Shown piece by piece: positions 25,974-35,381 of a stretch of DNA of 64,000 nucleotides. Below the pieces are notes generated by a model that worked only from the letters and a program-made list of their open reading frames with translations, searched no databases and had not been told where the DNA came from. Source of the stretch: Veillonella infantium (GTDB lineage: Bacteria; Bacillota; Negativicutes; Veillonellales; Veillonellaceae); the NCBI RefSeq assembly GCF_002959895.1, contig NZ_PPDD01000001.1, forward strand, positions 1-64,000, written 5' to 3'. Each line of letters starts with the position of its first letter. Positions within the stretch are counted from its first letter, which is position 1. Both the position numbers and the translations under genes were made by a program.

Positions 25974-26342
25974 GTAATCCTCCTATCTACGATGAAAACC
26001 TACATCTCGGACGAGGACTCATACGTATATAACATTTGTAGATATTATAATAAATTTATTTTTCTTATCTTATATCTACATTTGATTATTTAATAATTTC
26101 GATGTAGTAAGTATATCAATTTAATTCCTACTCGTATAATAGATTTTATATATGCATTAATATAACTTTAATCTATAGCAAGATAAGAGTAATTACATTT
26201 AGCTATACCAAGTACATAAAAACGGTACTAAGCTGATTCCCCGTACTACTAGGTAATATACCTAATAGATTCAATCAAACTTAGTACCGTTATACATATC
26301 GCTCTATATAATAAACAATCTAATCAAAATCAAAAAATCAAC
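25974..26342. promoter_or_regulatory. metQ upstream region
   Basis: This 369-bp region holds a perfect 9-bp inverted repeat, TGTAGATAT (26037-26045) and ATATCTACA (26072-26080). The repeat encloses a TATAAT-like element for metQ and is a possible operator. The far end holds the terminator of the DUF389 operon (26216-26294). I recognise no SAM riboswitch or T-box. Confidence 0.4.
26216..26294 (-). terminator. Long hairpin terminator of cobT2-DUF389 unit
   Basis: The outer arms AACGGTACTAAG and CTTAGTACCGTT pair perfectly and enclose a smaller internal stem (ATTAGGTATATTACCTAGT). A T run (TTTTTA) follows on the minus strand. Confidence 0.75.
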
Positions 26343-27656
26343 TTATTGAGTTGACGTTGTTTGCTCCACAGAAATAGTTACAGGTGCTGATAATTTAGCC
26401 TCTAACCAAGCTTTTATTCGTTCCAAATCTGCATCAGATACAGTGGATGTAGTATGGATAATCACCATATAGCGACTTGCTTTAGGCTGTTCTAGATTAT
26501 CTATTAAAGGCATGCCTTCCACTTTGCTTACAAACGGGAATAACGCCTTTGCTTCAGCCTCTGTCGTTTTCATAGTATTTATCGTTTCACTTACTAGTTG
26601 ATAAGTCGGCTGGTACAGATTACTCAATTTTTTATATGTTTCAAGGTTCTCTGAAGATTTATTCAAACTTGTCTTATCCATAGTAGAGTTTTTCTCATCT
26701 ACGCTATTAACAAATTGGAGTGTATAAGAGTGTAAGTACTTATACTGCTGTAACTTGCCTTCCAACTGGGATTGTTCCTCTGAAGTCACAGGAGCGCCTA
26801 TAGCTACTATGTCTACTAGCTTATTCGTTCGATCCAATGAATAATCAATCACTTGTCGACGTCCAGCTTGATTAACATCATTCTTAATAAACTGCTCTAA
26901 ATGATTTGACTCAGAATACTTGATGGTCATATCATAGCCTGCATAAATACTTGGTATAGCCATAATAAGACCAATCACAAGAAATATTAGCTGATTACGA
27001 CGAATAAGCTCTTTGTCTTGTTTATGGAATGGCAAACTATATACACCCTTTAAAACAATAAAAGTTGCAAAGAAGATGAAGAATGTATTTATAAAGAATA
27101 AATAGGCAGCCCCAAAGAAATAGTGCCAATCTCCATTAGCAAGTCCATATCCTGCCGTACATAGTGGTGGCATAAGTGCAGTCGCAATCGCAACCCCTGG
27201 GATAACATTATCTAAGGTCTTACGCGTTTGCCCAATAATCCCAGCTAACCCACCAAATATAGCAATAAGTACATCATAAATACTCGGTTCTGTACGCGCT
27301 AATAGTTCAGATGTAGCAGTATTAATGGGAGAAATATAAAAATACAAAGCAGATGCCAAAACAGCAATCGTAATCTGTAAGGACAATCTTAAAATACCAC
27401 TTTTTACAACTGTAAAATTAAGCGTAGCGAAGCCAAAACCAGTTGCTAAAATAGGTCCCATCAACGGCGATATAAGCATAGCACCAATAATAACTGCCGT
27501 ACTATTCATATTCAACCCAATAGAGGCAATAAATATGGAGAGGATCAGGATAACTAAAGCAGGTCCCTTAATCTTAGCCCCACCTATCAGTCTTTTAGCG
27601 ATAGTTGCATCATCAGCTCGCTCAAAATGTATATCAAAGTACTTATTTATTTTCAT
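26343..27656 (-). CDS. DUF389 family membrane protein
   Basis: This 437-residue protein has an N-terminal membrane half with about six or seven helices carrying DUF389 signatures (MNSTAVIIGAMLISPLMGPI; VAIATALMPPLCTAGYGLA). A soluble C-terminal half of about 190 residues follows. DUF389 proteins have no established function. It follows the second cobT gene by 9 nt with a good AGGAGG site, so the two are likely co-transcribed. Confidence 0.85.
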   Translation of the reverse strand: MKINKYFDIHFERADDATIAKRLIGGAKIKGPALVILILSIFIASIGLNMNSTAVIIGAMLISPLMGPILATGFGFATLNFTVVKSGILRLSLQITIAVLASALYFYISPINTATSELLARTEPSIYDVLIAIFGGLAGIIGQTRKTLDNVIPGVAIATALMPPLCTAGYGLANGDWHYFFGAAYLFFINTFFIFFATFIVLKGVYSLPFHKQDKELIRRNQLIFLVIGLIMAIPSIYAGYDMTIKYSESNHLEQFIKNDVNQAGRRQVIDYSLDRTNKLVDIVAIGAPVTSEEQSQLEGKLQQYKYLHSYTLQFVNSVDEKNSTMDKTSLNKSSENLETYKKLSNLYQPTYQLVSETINTMKTTEAEAKALFPFVSKVEGMPLIDNLEQPKASRYMVIIHTTSTVSDADLERIKAWLEAKLSAPVTISVEQTTSTQ

Positions 27657-27665
27657 TCGTCCTCC

Positions 27666-28703
27666 TTATAATTTCATCAAATCAGCAAAGGTGCCTACAT
27701 GTACAAACATATGCTGTGTCGTTTTGAGCATTTGTACCATCAAAATGGCTCCTGTCCCTTCCCCCATCGACATTTGGGCTTGAATAGGAACTATGTCTTG
27801 TGTAATACCTACCTCAGCTAAAGCTAGCTCTGTTCCTTTTTCACGAGAGTTATGAGATGGCAATGCATAATCCTTAATACGAGTATTCATGTGTACTGCG
27901 CAAGCTGCCGCTACAGACGTAATAAAGCCATCTATGACAAAAGGCTTTTTAAACTCAACACAAGCCAGCATAGCCCCAAGAATAGCAGCAATATCAAAGC
28001 CCCCTACATGGGCTACGATTTTACGAACTCTTTCAGCTTCACTGTCAGAAACGATACTAGCCTTATGCTTATCTAATACAGCGCGCACAAAATCTATTTT
28101 ACGTTTCATCAAATCTGGTTTATTCGGCCAAGAACCAGGACCTACCGTTTCAGTGGGATCAGCTCCAGTTAAGGCAGACAACACACAGGCAGAAGTCGTC
28201 GTATTACCAAGTCCCATTTCCCCAAAGGAAAATAAATTGACTCCTTGCTCTACATAATATTGAACCCGCTCATAGCCAGATTGAAAAGCACTATTAAATT
28301 CATCCTCAGTCATAGCAGGATGGTTTAATATATTCTTTGTCCCCTTTGCGACCTTGCAATCCACTCCGATACCATCATCTGAGGCAATTCCTACATCCAC
28401 AACTTCATAAGGAATGTTGTTAAAGTTACAAAACTGTGTAGCCGACGAACGACCCAAGAGCATATTACGCGACTGCTTTTGCGTTACCTCATAGTTATAA
28501 CCTACATAACCTTCCATATTACAACCATTATCGGCAGAAAATATGATATGCTGAGGTCGAATTTCACCATCAATCTCACCCCACGCCGTACAAATCTTGC
28601 GGAAATAATCCTCCCACAAGCCAAGGCCACCAGGAATTAGACATTTCGGTTGAAGAAATCTATTCAATTGTTCCTCAATTGGTAATACTGACTTATCTTT
28701 CAT
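27666..28703 (-). CDS. cobT: Second CobT-like phosphoribosyltransferase
   Basis: This 345-residue paralog of the gene at 14082-15089 also carries GEGTGA and GEMGLGNTTTSA. Its base-pocket region again departs from standard CobT (ADNGCNMEGYVGYNYEVTQ). It should activate a cobamide lower ligand. It could work alone or as one half of a heterodimer with the pdu-embedded copy, as ArsA and ArsB do in Sporomusa; the second option is speculative. It is followed closely by the DUF389 gene. The ribosome site (GAGATTAG) is weak. Confidence 0.82.
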   Translation of the reverse strand: MKDKSVLPIEEQLNRFLQPKCLIPGGLGLWEDYFRKICTAWGEIDGEIRPQHIIFSADNGCNMEGYVGYNYEVTQKQSRNMLLGRSSATQFCNFNNIPYEVVDVGIASDDGIGVDCKVAKGTKNILNHPAMTEDEFNSAFQSGYERVQYYVEQGVNLFSFGEMGLGNTTTSACVLSALTGADPTETVGPGSWPNKPDLMKRKIDFVRAVLDKHKASIVSDSEAERVRKIVAHVGGFDIAAILGAMLACVEFKKPFVIDGFITSVAAACAVHMNTRIKDYALPSHNSREKGTELALAEVGITQDIVPIQAQMSMGEGTGAILMVQMLKTTQHMFVHVGTFADLMKL

Positions 28704-28811
28704 TCTAATCTCTAGTCTGCACAGAATATGCCAACTAGCCTTCTGTTAATTCGATATTATTCTATATAGAAGTATAACACAAATTATATAATTAGTAATA
28801 TAAGGTTTGTA

Positions 28812-29723
28812 CTAGTACTCATATATACGAATTATCCTCTCATCAGGGAATAATCTATGCTTTTTAGCCTTAAACTCTGGATTGTTATTAGAATCAAAAT
28901 ATTCAATTGTATTTCTTAACTGCTCATGAGTAAAAGGACTCGTACTTGGATTATATACAAGCTGATTAAATACAGCATACCGTCCATCATATGCAGCAAA
29001 TAGTAAATTAGATTTCTTATCTGGATTGTATGAATCCACTAACATTCCAGGCAAGCCATTATTCCATACCGCTGAATAAGTAGGATTTTGTAAATCATCA
29101 AAGATTCCCCACATACGCCAATATACTTGCAATGTGTGATAAAAATTATACTCTTTATCTACAAGCACCTTATTTTCTATATCTTTACTATCAGGATGAT
29201 CTACATCTAAAGGAATAATCTGAATAGAATACCAAATATCTCCTATCTCATACACTATAAAAATATTGTTATCTAACATATAGAACATCTTCAACTCTGC
29301 ACCTTTAGGAATGCGGAATGTCATGCCTTTACGAGTAATTGTGTCTGTATATGAATCTATATCCTTTAAACTCTTCTTACAAGGAACCTTCCTTCCCACA
29401 GGATACGATAAAAGAGTAGTCTTTTTCTCATCATGAATGAGCTTATCCGTTGAATGATACAATCTTCCCCGAATCAAACTTAACTCTTGGGCATACGTTT
29501 CATCATCACGTAAATACCCCTTGGCTATATCCTCGGACTTCATTCTTTCCAAATGTCTTTGTAGATCAGCTTCAACTTCATTATTAGTTTTTTCATTACT
29601 AATACACTTCTCTTTAGCACCACTAGATGTACCACCATGAGTAACTAGATCTTTTGCATATACTGTTGAAAGCACAGCACTCAAAACTAACACTCCAGCA
29701 AGGCATGAACATATCCTCTTCAC
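28812..29723 (-). CDS. Secreted protein of unknown function
   Basis: This 303-residue protein starts at a GTG codon (29723) placed 7 nt after AAGGAG. The N-terminus (MKRICSCLAGVLVLSAVL, ending TVYA) is a signal peptide. The rest is hydrophilic, with a charged helical segment (residues about 45-90) and a beta-rich part containing GMTFRIPKGAELKMFYMLD. I recognise no family. It resembles the secreted proteins at 54323-57235 only in being exported and beta-rich. It is a single gene with its own flanking spaces. Confidence 0.7.
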   Translation of the reverse strand: MKRICSCLAGVLVLSAVLSTVYAKDLVTHGGTSSGAKEKCISNEKTNNEVEADLQRHLERMKSEDIAKGYLRDDETYAQELSLIRGRLYHSTDKLIHDEKKTTLLSYPVGRKVPCKKSLKDIDSYTDTITRKGMTFRIPKGAELKMFYMLDNNIFIVYEIGDIWYSIQIIPLDVDHPDSKDIENKVLVDKEYNFYHTLQVYWRMWGIFDDLQNPTYSAVWNNGLPGMLVDSYNPDKKSNLLFAAYDGRYAVFNQLVYNPSTSPFTHEQLRNTIEYFDSNNNPEFKAKKHRLFPDERIIRIYEY

Positions 29724-29810
29724 AATACAACTCCTTAGTCTTATAAGAACCACTATAATCAATATCAATCTCTACTAGTATTGTACCTTTTAATACTTAT
29801 AGAGTCATCA

Positions 29811-29846
29811 AAAAAGGTTATCCCATTACAGGATAACCTTTTATTT
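29811..29846. terminator. Bidirectional terminator
   Basis: The stem AAAAGGTTATCC/GGATAACCTTTT has a 7-nt loop. It lies 47 nt after the symporter stop codon and ends that leftward gene. Confidence 0.85.
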
Positions 29847-29892
29847 GACTCATATAATTAAGTAATTTCTTTAATTTATTTAACTGCTAACA

Positions 29893-31212
29893 TTAAGCAC
29901 CTTGGAATTGTGGCATATCGTCGCCGCTAGAGTCATCCAATTTACCTTGAAGGTCATGGTCAACCATAGCACATACAGACGCGTCAGACCATACGTTTTC
30001 AGCAGTTTCAATCATGTCGATAATCGTATAAATTGGCAAGATGATACCGAGCAAGCCGATTGGTGCACCGATGGAGCTCATCAAGGACAATGTTAGGAAG
30101 TAACAACCCATTGGAACACCAGCATTACCAATAGCAGCAAGAACAGCAATGAATAACCAAGCAATCATTGTGCCCATAGTTAATTCAATACCTGCGTTTT
30201 GCATTACGAATAAGGATGTTACAAGGATGAAAGCTGCGCAACCATTCATATTAATTGTTGTACAAATTGGCAATACGAAACGAGCTACTGCAGGGTGAGC
30301 TTTCAAATTATCTTCAGCAGATGCCAATGTTACTGGCAATGTTGCAGCAGAGGATTTAGTGAACAACGCAACAGCTACAGCTGGGGACATTTTACGGAAT
30401 ACGTCCACAGGGTTCAAGCCACGGAACAACAAGAACAATGGAATTACGATAAAGAATTGGATCAAGTTACCACCGATAACAACAGCAGTGTATTTACCTA
30501 AAGCACCAACGATTACGCCCGCTTCGATTTGAGCAGATAATTGACCTGCGAATGCAAGGATACCAATTGGTAATACATAAAGTAAAGCTTTAATCAATGT
30601 GAAGAGCAATTCTTGTAATCCGAATAATACTTTCAATACTGCTTCGCGACCTTCTGTACGAGGCATAAACGCAAAAGCTAAACCAACAGAAGCGGAGATA
30701 AACATAACAGATAATACGTTACCTTCCAAATATGGTTTCAAGATATTGTTAGGAATAACGGATAAGAAATGATCATAATATGTTACGTGACCTAATTTTT
30801 CAGGTACTTGCGCTACACCGGCACCAATTACATCAAGTGGTAAGTTACCTGGCGCAATCCAAAGGAATAAACCAAGACCAACAGCGGCTGCACAAATTGT
30901 TGTTAACAATGTATAGGTGACAGCATGACCAAAGATACGTCCTGTATCTTTTTTAGCACCTAGCATAGATAATGTAGTAATTACTGCTAATGATACCGTT
31001 GGAATTGCGATGAATTGGAATAAACGTGTAAACACAGCTGCAATAAAATTAAATAATTCATTTAACGCTGGAATATGTTGCCATCCCAAGATAGCACCGA
31101 TGATTAGTGCGCCCATCCATAAAATGAACTGACGCAATTTGCCTTGCCCACGACTTTTTAAGGTAATCTCTTGCGCTAAGGCATCTACATTTTTGTTATT
31201 TTGATCTGCCAT
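29893..31212 (-). CDS. Dicarboxylate/amino acid:cation symporter
   Basis: This 439-residue protein of the DAACS (GltP/DctA/SstT-like) family is identified by the serine-rich loop FTKSSAATLPVTL and the helix 7 segment CTTINMNGCAAF, which form the substrate and cation sites. It imports glutamate, aspartate, serine or C4-dicarboxylates with Na+ or H+. The serine/threonine-rich features are compatible with SstT-like or dicarboxylate use, and the substrate is not fixed. It is monocistronic, with GAGAGG before the ATG. Confidence 0.88.
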   Translation of the reverse strand: MADQNNKNVDALAQEITLKSRGQGKLRQFILWMGALIIGAILGWQHIPALNELFNFIAAVFTRLFQFIAIPTVSLAVITTLSMLGAKKDTGRIFGHAVTYTLLTTICAAAVGLGLFLWIAPGNLPLDVIGAGVAQVPEKLGHVTYYDHFLSVIPNNILKPYLEGNVLSVMFISASVGLAFAFMPRTEGREAVLKVLFGLQELLFTLIKALLYVLPIGILAFAGQLSAQIEAGVIVGALGKYTAVVIGGNLIQFFIVIPLFLLFRGLNPVDVFRKMSPAVAVALFTKSSAATLPVTLASAEDNLKAHPAVARFVLPICTTINMNGCAAFILVTSLFVMQNAGIELTMGTMIAWLFIAVLAAIGNAGVPMGCYFLTLSLMSSIGAPIGLLGIILPIYTIIDMIETAENVWSDASVCAMVDHDLQGKLDDSSGDDMPQFQGA

Positions 31213-31246
31213 AAAAACACCTCTCTAAAAATTAAACTACTTGAGA

Positions 31247-31281
31247 CAAAAAAAGAAATCCCAACCCTAGGGCTGGGATTG
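31247..31281 (-). terminator. Alcohol dehydrogenase terminator
   Basis: The hairpin AATCCCA...CCCTAGGG...GGGATT has a seven-T tail on the minus strand. It lies between the symporter start and the dehydrogenase stop. Confidence 0.8.
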
Positions 31282-31419
31282 TTGATACATCCTAGTCTCT
31301 TTAAATCATATTATAAAGATATGTTTTAAAGTTGTCAATTCCAATACTTGAATATATAAGAATATATTCAAGTATTGTTCCAAATTTTATATACAAACTC
31401 TCTCCTATAATGACAACAC

Positions 31420-32592
31420 TTAGAACATTTTCTTATACAACGCTTCAATATCTTCACGGCTTATTTCAGCCACTGTATTAGCAATATTGCCTGTAGCAAC
31501 AACGTATACATTATCTACAAGCCAAGGAATGTCTTTTTTCATAAAACCTAGTTCTGTAAGGTTCGTTGTCAAATCTAATTCGTGCACAATTAAACGTAAG
31601 GCTTCACCTAGTTCGGAGCCATCGCCGTGGTTAAAGATACGAGCTAATGCACCGAATTTATCAGGGTTTGCACTCCATGTATATTCCACTACAACAGGTT
31701 CAATAATAGCAAGGCCTACACCATGGGTAATATCTTTAAGGCCACTGGCAGGGTGTTCCATACCATGGGCCAAGGTTACACCTGCCGTATTGATTACCAT
31801 CCCACCAATGGTGCTAGCAAGGGTTACCGATTCCCAAGCTTTTGTGAGTTGTTTTTCGCTCAGAACGTCAGTTTTACCATCTGCAACGGCTTTCACATGT
31901 TTATATAGAGGTACGAGGTATTGTGCCAATAGCATGACTGCATAGTGAGACAAGGCATCTGTAAAAGGTTGCGCCGTTTTAGATGTATAGGCCTCGATGT
32001 TGTGGCATAGTGCATCAAAGCCTACAGATGCCAATACATGAGGTGGCATTGTACCCATTACAGCAGGGTCTACAATAGAAACCTTTGGCACAATAGCATT
32101 GCAGCGTAAGGATTTCTTATCACCTGTTTCAGAATTAGTAAGAACACCAAAACCGTTGCCTTCAGAGCCGGTACCACAAGTCGTGGGAATAACAATAAGA
32201 GGCAGCGCATTATCACTTGTTTTACGGTTGAAAATATAGTCGTTAATATCACCTTCATTCACCGCCATAAAGGCAATCCCTTTGGCACAGTCCATGATGG
32301 AACCACCGCCGATAGCAATAACCATATCACAGCTTTCAGATTTAGCTAACGCAGCGCCGTCTAAGGCTGTCGTGGTCAATGGATTGGCATCCACTTGATC
32401 AAACAATACATGGCCGATATGAGCCGCATCAAGCTTTGCTACCACTCGATCATATAAGCCAGATTTTTTAGCACTTGTACGACCAGTTACAATAAGTGCT
32501 TTCTTGCCATACGGTGCAGCAAAATCAGCAATATTATCTACTTTATTCCAACCAAATTGGATGTTTACAGGTAAAAAATAAGAGAATTCCAT
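31420..32592 (-). CDS. Iron-containing alcohol dehydrogenase
   Basis: This 390-residue group III alcohol dehydrogenase resembles NADPH-dependent butanol dehydrogenases. It has the GGGSIMDCAKGIAF nucleotide loop near residue 95 and the metal-site segments FDALCHNIEAYTS and GVTLAHGMEHPASG. It interconverts aldehydes and alcohols in the cytoplasm. The lack of linkage to pdu and clear divergence from PduQ argue for a separate role. It is divergent from the large membrane protein to its right. Confidence 0.87.
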   Translation of the reverse strand: MEFSYFLPVNIQFGWNKVDNIADFAAPYGKKALIVTGRTSAKKSGLYDRVVAKLDAAHIGHVLFDQVDANPLTTTALDGAALAKSESCDMVIAIGGGSIMDCAKGIAFMAVNEGDINDYIFNRKTSDNALPLIVIPTTCGTGSEGNGFGVLTNSETGDKKSLRCNAIVPKVSIVDPAVMGTMPPHVLASVGFDALCHNIEAYTSKTAQPFTDALSHYAVMLLAQYLVPLYKHVKAVADGKTDVLSEKQLTKAWESVTLASTIGGMVINTAGVTLAHGMEHPASGLKDITHGVGLAIIEPVVVEYTWSANPDKFGALARIFNHGDGSELGEALRLIVHELDLTTNLTELGFMKKDIPWLVDNVYVVATGNIANTVAEISREDIEALYKKMF

Positions 32593-32740
32593 GTGACAAC
32601 CTCTTTTCTTTGAAAACTAGTTCTTAATGTTATTGTAAAGGATATTTAAAAGCATGTAAAACCTCATAGGGCTTTCACCAGAAAACAGGTATACTAATAA
32701 TAAGAGGGGATATTTATATTTATAGAGGGAGAGAACATCT

Positions 32741-34300
32741 ATGAAATTTGCTATTAAACATGTATGGTCTTCGCTGCGGGACCTAGCAACGCAGTCGCCT
32801 ATATTACTGGCATTGATTGCCGTATTTTCATGTACTCCGTTGTATATTGAACAAGATTGGTTTTCCGACATTGATCTTAAGCTTTACTCACTGTATTTCT
32901 TTATCGTTATATTACAAAGCTATATAACAAGAGCCCGAAAGTTTTCCATATTATATACCTTGGCAAGTATCGGAATCAGCATTGGCCTTTATATGCTTCA
33001 CGAAACGTACGGCTATGTGCGGGGTATTGAACTGGCTACAGAAAATATATCGTACCTATGGCTGTACTCCATGATCGCCTTGTATTTCACATCGCCTGGT
33101 GAACACTACATCGGTGAAATCATTAACCGCATCAAGCGGATTGGCATCACCCTTGTTACGTCTACTTTATATAACATTGTTATCATCATGAGTTTATGGT
33201 TCTTCTTCATCATCGTGGACCAACCATTCAACTTTGAAGAAACCATTTTTAAGGTACTCGCATCCATTAACATATTCATTTGTCTATCTATGGTATGTTC
33301 TTACAAAGAGGATCCCGCAGGTCCTCCAACACCAAACTCATTTTTCACTGTTGTGTTCGGCATCATCTTGCCTAAGGCGTCCATTATTACAGGCATTCTA
33401 GCTAACATCTATTTGGTCTTGATTCTGTTAGGGCTTCGAGAGGATACGCGTTTCTTCTACACCTACTATCCATATGTAGCTATTTTTTACCTATTCTACT
33501 TGGCTAGCTTTAGAACTAGTGAAAGTAGCAGAACACAGCAAATCCTGTGCTTCTTGTTCATTACGTTAACTACATTGTGCTTAGCCCTTATCGGTAAGCG
33601 TGTTATTAATGAACCAATCCTCTGGCTCAATACAATTTACGTAAGTGCATTCAATCTAATCTTCTTAGTACACAATGTATATTCTCTGGTGAAAGGTTTA
33701 AAACCTTCTGTACACACAACCGTTATGGCTCTAGCCTTAGGTACTGTCCTTTTGACGCCATTCATAGGCTATACATCGTATCGTGAATTTGTGACCTATA
33801 CTAAAGTCGATGGCGAATGGCATGCAAGCCTACCAATAGCTGCTACCTTTGACCCTAACTTCACGGACTACGGCACACCGTATGTACCTGTGGACGATCT
33901 AAAACTGCCAGATACAAATCCAGTAAATGGCAGACGCGTTGAATATATTAATTTTGATGCTTTGTCTGCACCAAAGGTTATTTCTATTGCAGGCTACGAT
34001 AAATACATTGAAAACATTGAATTAATAGTCTATGAAAAAGACCTTAAGGAATATGAAGTAGAATCTGCCAACTTCGACTCCATCTCCTTCAAGTTCCTCA
34101 ACAAAGGCCTTGATTTAGAGGTATCCCTACCAAATGGAGTAACAGAGGTCCATCACATTTATGATAAGTTCCTTACAGTTGATAAAACAGCTATCGATCC
34201 TGTCATTATAGAAGGCAATGGATATAAGCTATTGATTACGTCGTACTTCATAAACCAATTCGATACACGTAAACTTAAATTTAATGTACTTTATAATTAA
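32741..34300 (+). CDS. DUF4153-like multi-pass membrane protein
   Basis: This 519-residue protein has about ten hydrophobic helices over residues 20-355 and then a soluble C-terminal part of about 150 residues, probably extracytoplasmic. The segment GIILPKASIITGILANIYLV and the following YYPYVAIFYLFYLASFR resemble DUF4153 membrane proteins. No function is established. A GAGGGAGAG site precedes the ATG. It is a single gene bounded by the terminator at 34349-34382. Confidence 0.65.
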   Translation: MKFAIKHVWSSLRDLATQSPILLALIAVFSCTPLYIEQDWFSDIDLKLYSLYFFIVILQSYITRARKFSILYTLASIGISIGLYMLHETYGYVRGIELATENISYLWLYSMIALYFTSPGEHYIGEIINRIKRIGITLVTSTLYNIVIIMSLWFFFIIVDQPFNFEETIFKVLASINIFICLSMVCSYKEDPAGPPTPNSFFTVVFGIILPKASIITGILANIYLVLILLGLREDTRFFYTYYPYVAIFYLFYLASFRTSESSRTQQILCFLFITLTTLCLALIGKRVINEPILWLNTIYVSAFNLIFLVHNVYSLVKGLKPSVHTTVMALALGTVLLTPFIGYTSYREFVTYTKVDGEWHASLPIAATFDPNFTDYGTPYVPVDDLKLPDTNPVNGRRVEYINFDALSAPKVISIAGYDKYIENIELIVYEKDLKEYEVESANFDSISFKFLNKGLDLEVSLPNGVTEVHHIYDKFLTVDKTAIDPVIIEGNGYKLLITSYFINQFDTRKLKFNVLYN

Positions 34301-34348
34301 GCATTTACTACAATATAGTAATAATTACAACATCATATATAAATATGA

Positions 34349-34382
34349 CAAAAGCAGTACCCCACAGGGGGTACTGCTTTTA
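34349..34382. terminator. Bidirectional terminator
   Basis: The stem AAAAGCAGTACCCC/GGGGTACTGCTTTT has a tiny loop. It serves the rightward membrane protein and the leftward flavodoxin gene. Confidence 0.88.
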
Positions 34383-34407
34383 TGCGTTAACTACGTTTTA
34401 TATTTAC

Positions 34408-34451
34408 TTGTTAGCTAAGCTTTATATTGGATTTGTTAGCTAAGCTTTATA
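34408..34451. repeat. 19-bp direct repeat at flavodoxin 3' end
   Basis: TTGTTAGCTAAGCTTTATA occurs at 34408-34426 and 34433-34451. The second copy spans the stop codon and last codons of the flavodoxin gene. It looks like a small slippage duplication. Confidence 0.8.
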
Positions 34452-34951
34452 AGAATATCATTAGCAAAATCTTGTGCTGCTTTAAAGTCTACTTCATTCG
34501 GATGTACTGCAGCTTGTTTATGACGTGCATCCCGATCAGCGGATTGACCGTGGCTATGCCCTTTAGGAAACATCTTATACATCATTTCGATAACCTTAGG
34601 ATCTACCTTACCTTGGCAGATGAAGGTTCCTACAGGCTCTACGCCATCGGGTAAACAATTTGCTGCATTGATTAAACTTTCCTTAGCATGTGCCATTTGC
34701 GGTGGTACGCCAGCTGTTGCAAATAGAGCAATGTGAGAGTTATGCAATGTGCCTAGTACATCACGGGCTTCTTTATTAGCTGTCCCTTTATCCACCCAAA
34801 ATCCTGCAAATACAAGATCATAGGATGATAGATCGGTTGGTAACTCTTTCATAGATACGCAAAGTGTATCTGCTGGCAATACGCTAGTAATAGCCTCTGC
34901 CACTTGTTTAGTATTTCCCGTAAGGGATGAATATATAACAATAGACTTCAT
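34436..34951 (-). CDS. Flavodoxin-family protein
   Basis: This 171-residue flavodoxin fold protein begins with the FMN phosphate loop (YSSLTGNTKQVAEAI, residues 7-21). The middle segment GFWVDKGTANKEARD and FATAGVPPQ are typical of a flavodoxin subgroup that includes proteins now called BilS. It should carry electrons through FMN in the cytoplasm; the redox partner is unknown. It is a single gene that ends at a bidirectional terminator and a short repeat. Confidence 0.82.
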   Translation of the reverse strand: MKSIVIYSSLTGNTKQVAEAITSVLPADTLCVSMKELPTDLSSYDLVFAGFWVDKGTANKEARDVLGTLHNSHIALFATAGVPPQMAHAKESLINAANCLPDGVEPVGTFICQGKVDPKVIEMMYKMFPKGHSHGQSADRDARHKQAAVHPNEVDFKAAQDFANDILIKLS

Positions 34952-35191
34952 GTCTTACCTCCTATTTACTATATATCTATTATAGGACATGTATGACATG
35001 CTTTTAATAAAATAAATCACAATAGTATATAGAACGGAATTTTATATACTGCCACGTACTATTTAACTATTCTCAAAAGAGATACATCATTCAAAATCAT
35101 CATATATGCTCTTTATATAATACTTTCTAGCTTTTATAACTATATCGATAAATTTAAGCATACTATATTTATAAATTTCTAAATGTCAATA

Positions 35192-35220
35192 TTGAATGTA
35201 TAGAATTTTTTCGCTATAAT
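35192..35220 (+). promoter_or_regulatory. nrdAB promoter
   Basis: TTGAAT and TATAAT are separated by 17 bp, an almost perfect housekeeping promoter. Transcription would start near 35227, leaving a leader of about 155 nt. Confidence 0.75.
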
Positions 35221-35246
35221 CGTAACATAATGTATAAGCTTAATAG

Positions 35247-35280
35247 GAAAACTACAACATATAGTAGTTTTCTTATTTTT
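35247..35280 (+). terminator. Terminator-like hairpin in nrdAB leader
   Basis: The 9-bp stem GAAAACTAC/GTAGTTTTC is followed by TTATTTTT. It lies between the promoter and nrdA with no gene before it, so it may act as an attenuator. Confidence 0.65.
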
Positions 35281-35381
35281 CTGATTAGACTTAACTTAAA
35301 GATATTTTATACTTTTCAGTCTAATCTTATATATGCTTAGATTAACAGTTTTATTACTTTTAAGACTCAAGGGGAACAGTA

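Larger units (their letters stand above)
34952..35381. other. Intergenic region with nrdAB leader
   Basis: This 430-bp AT-rich region contains a near-consensus promoter (35192-35220), a terminator-like hairpin (35247-35280) and a second stem GATTAGACT/AGTCTAATC (35283-35291 with 35318-35326), all before nrdA. The left part must hold the flavodoxin promoter, which I could not place. Confidence 0.55.

Noticed and set aside
25974-26150. SAM riboswitch or T-box upstream of metQ
   Set aside because: The short leader lacks the multi-helix pattern of SAM riboswitches and the T-box sequence; only a small inverted repeat is visible.
34408-34451. Direct repeat as an attachment site
   Set aside because: The copies are only 25 bp apart, with no integrase or mobile gene near; slippage duplication is the simpler explanation.
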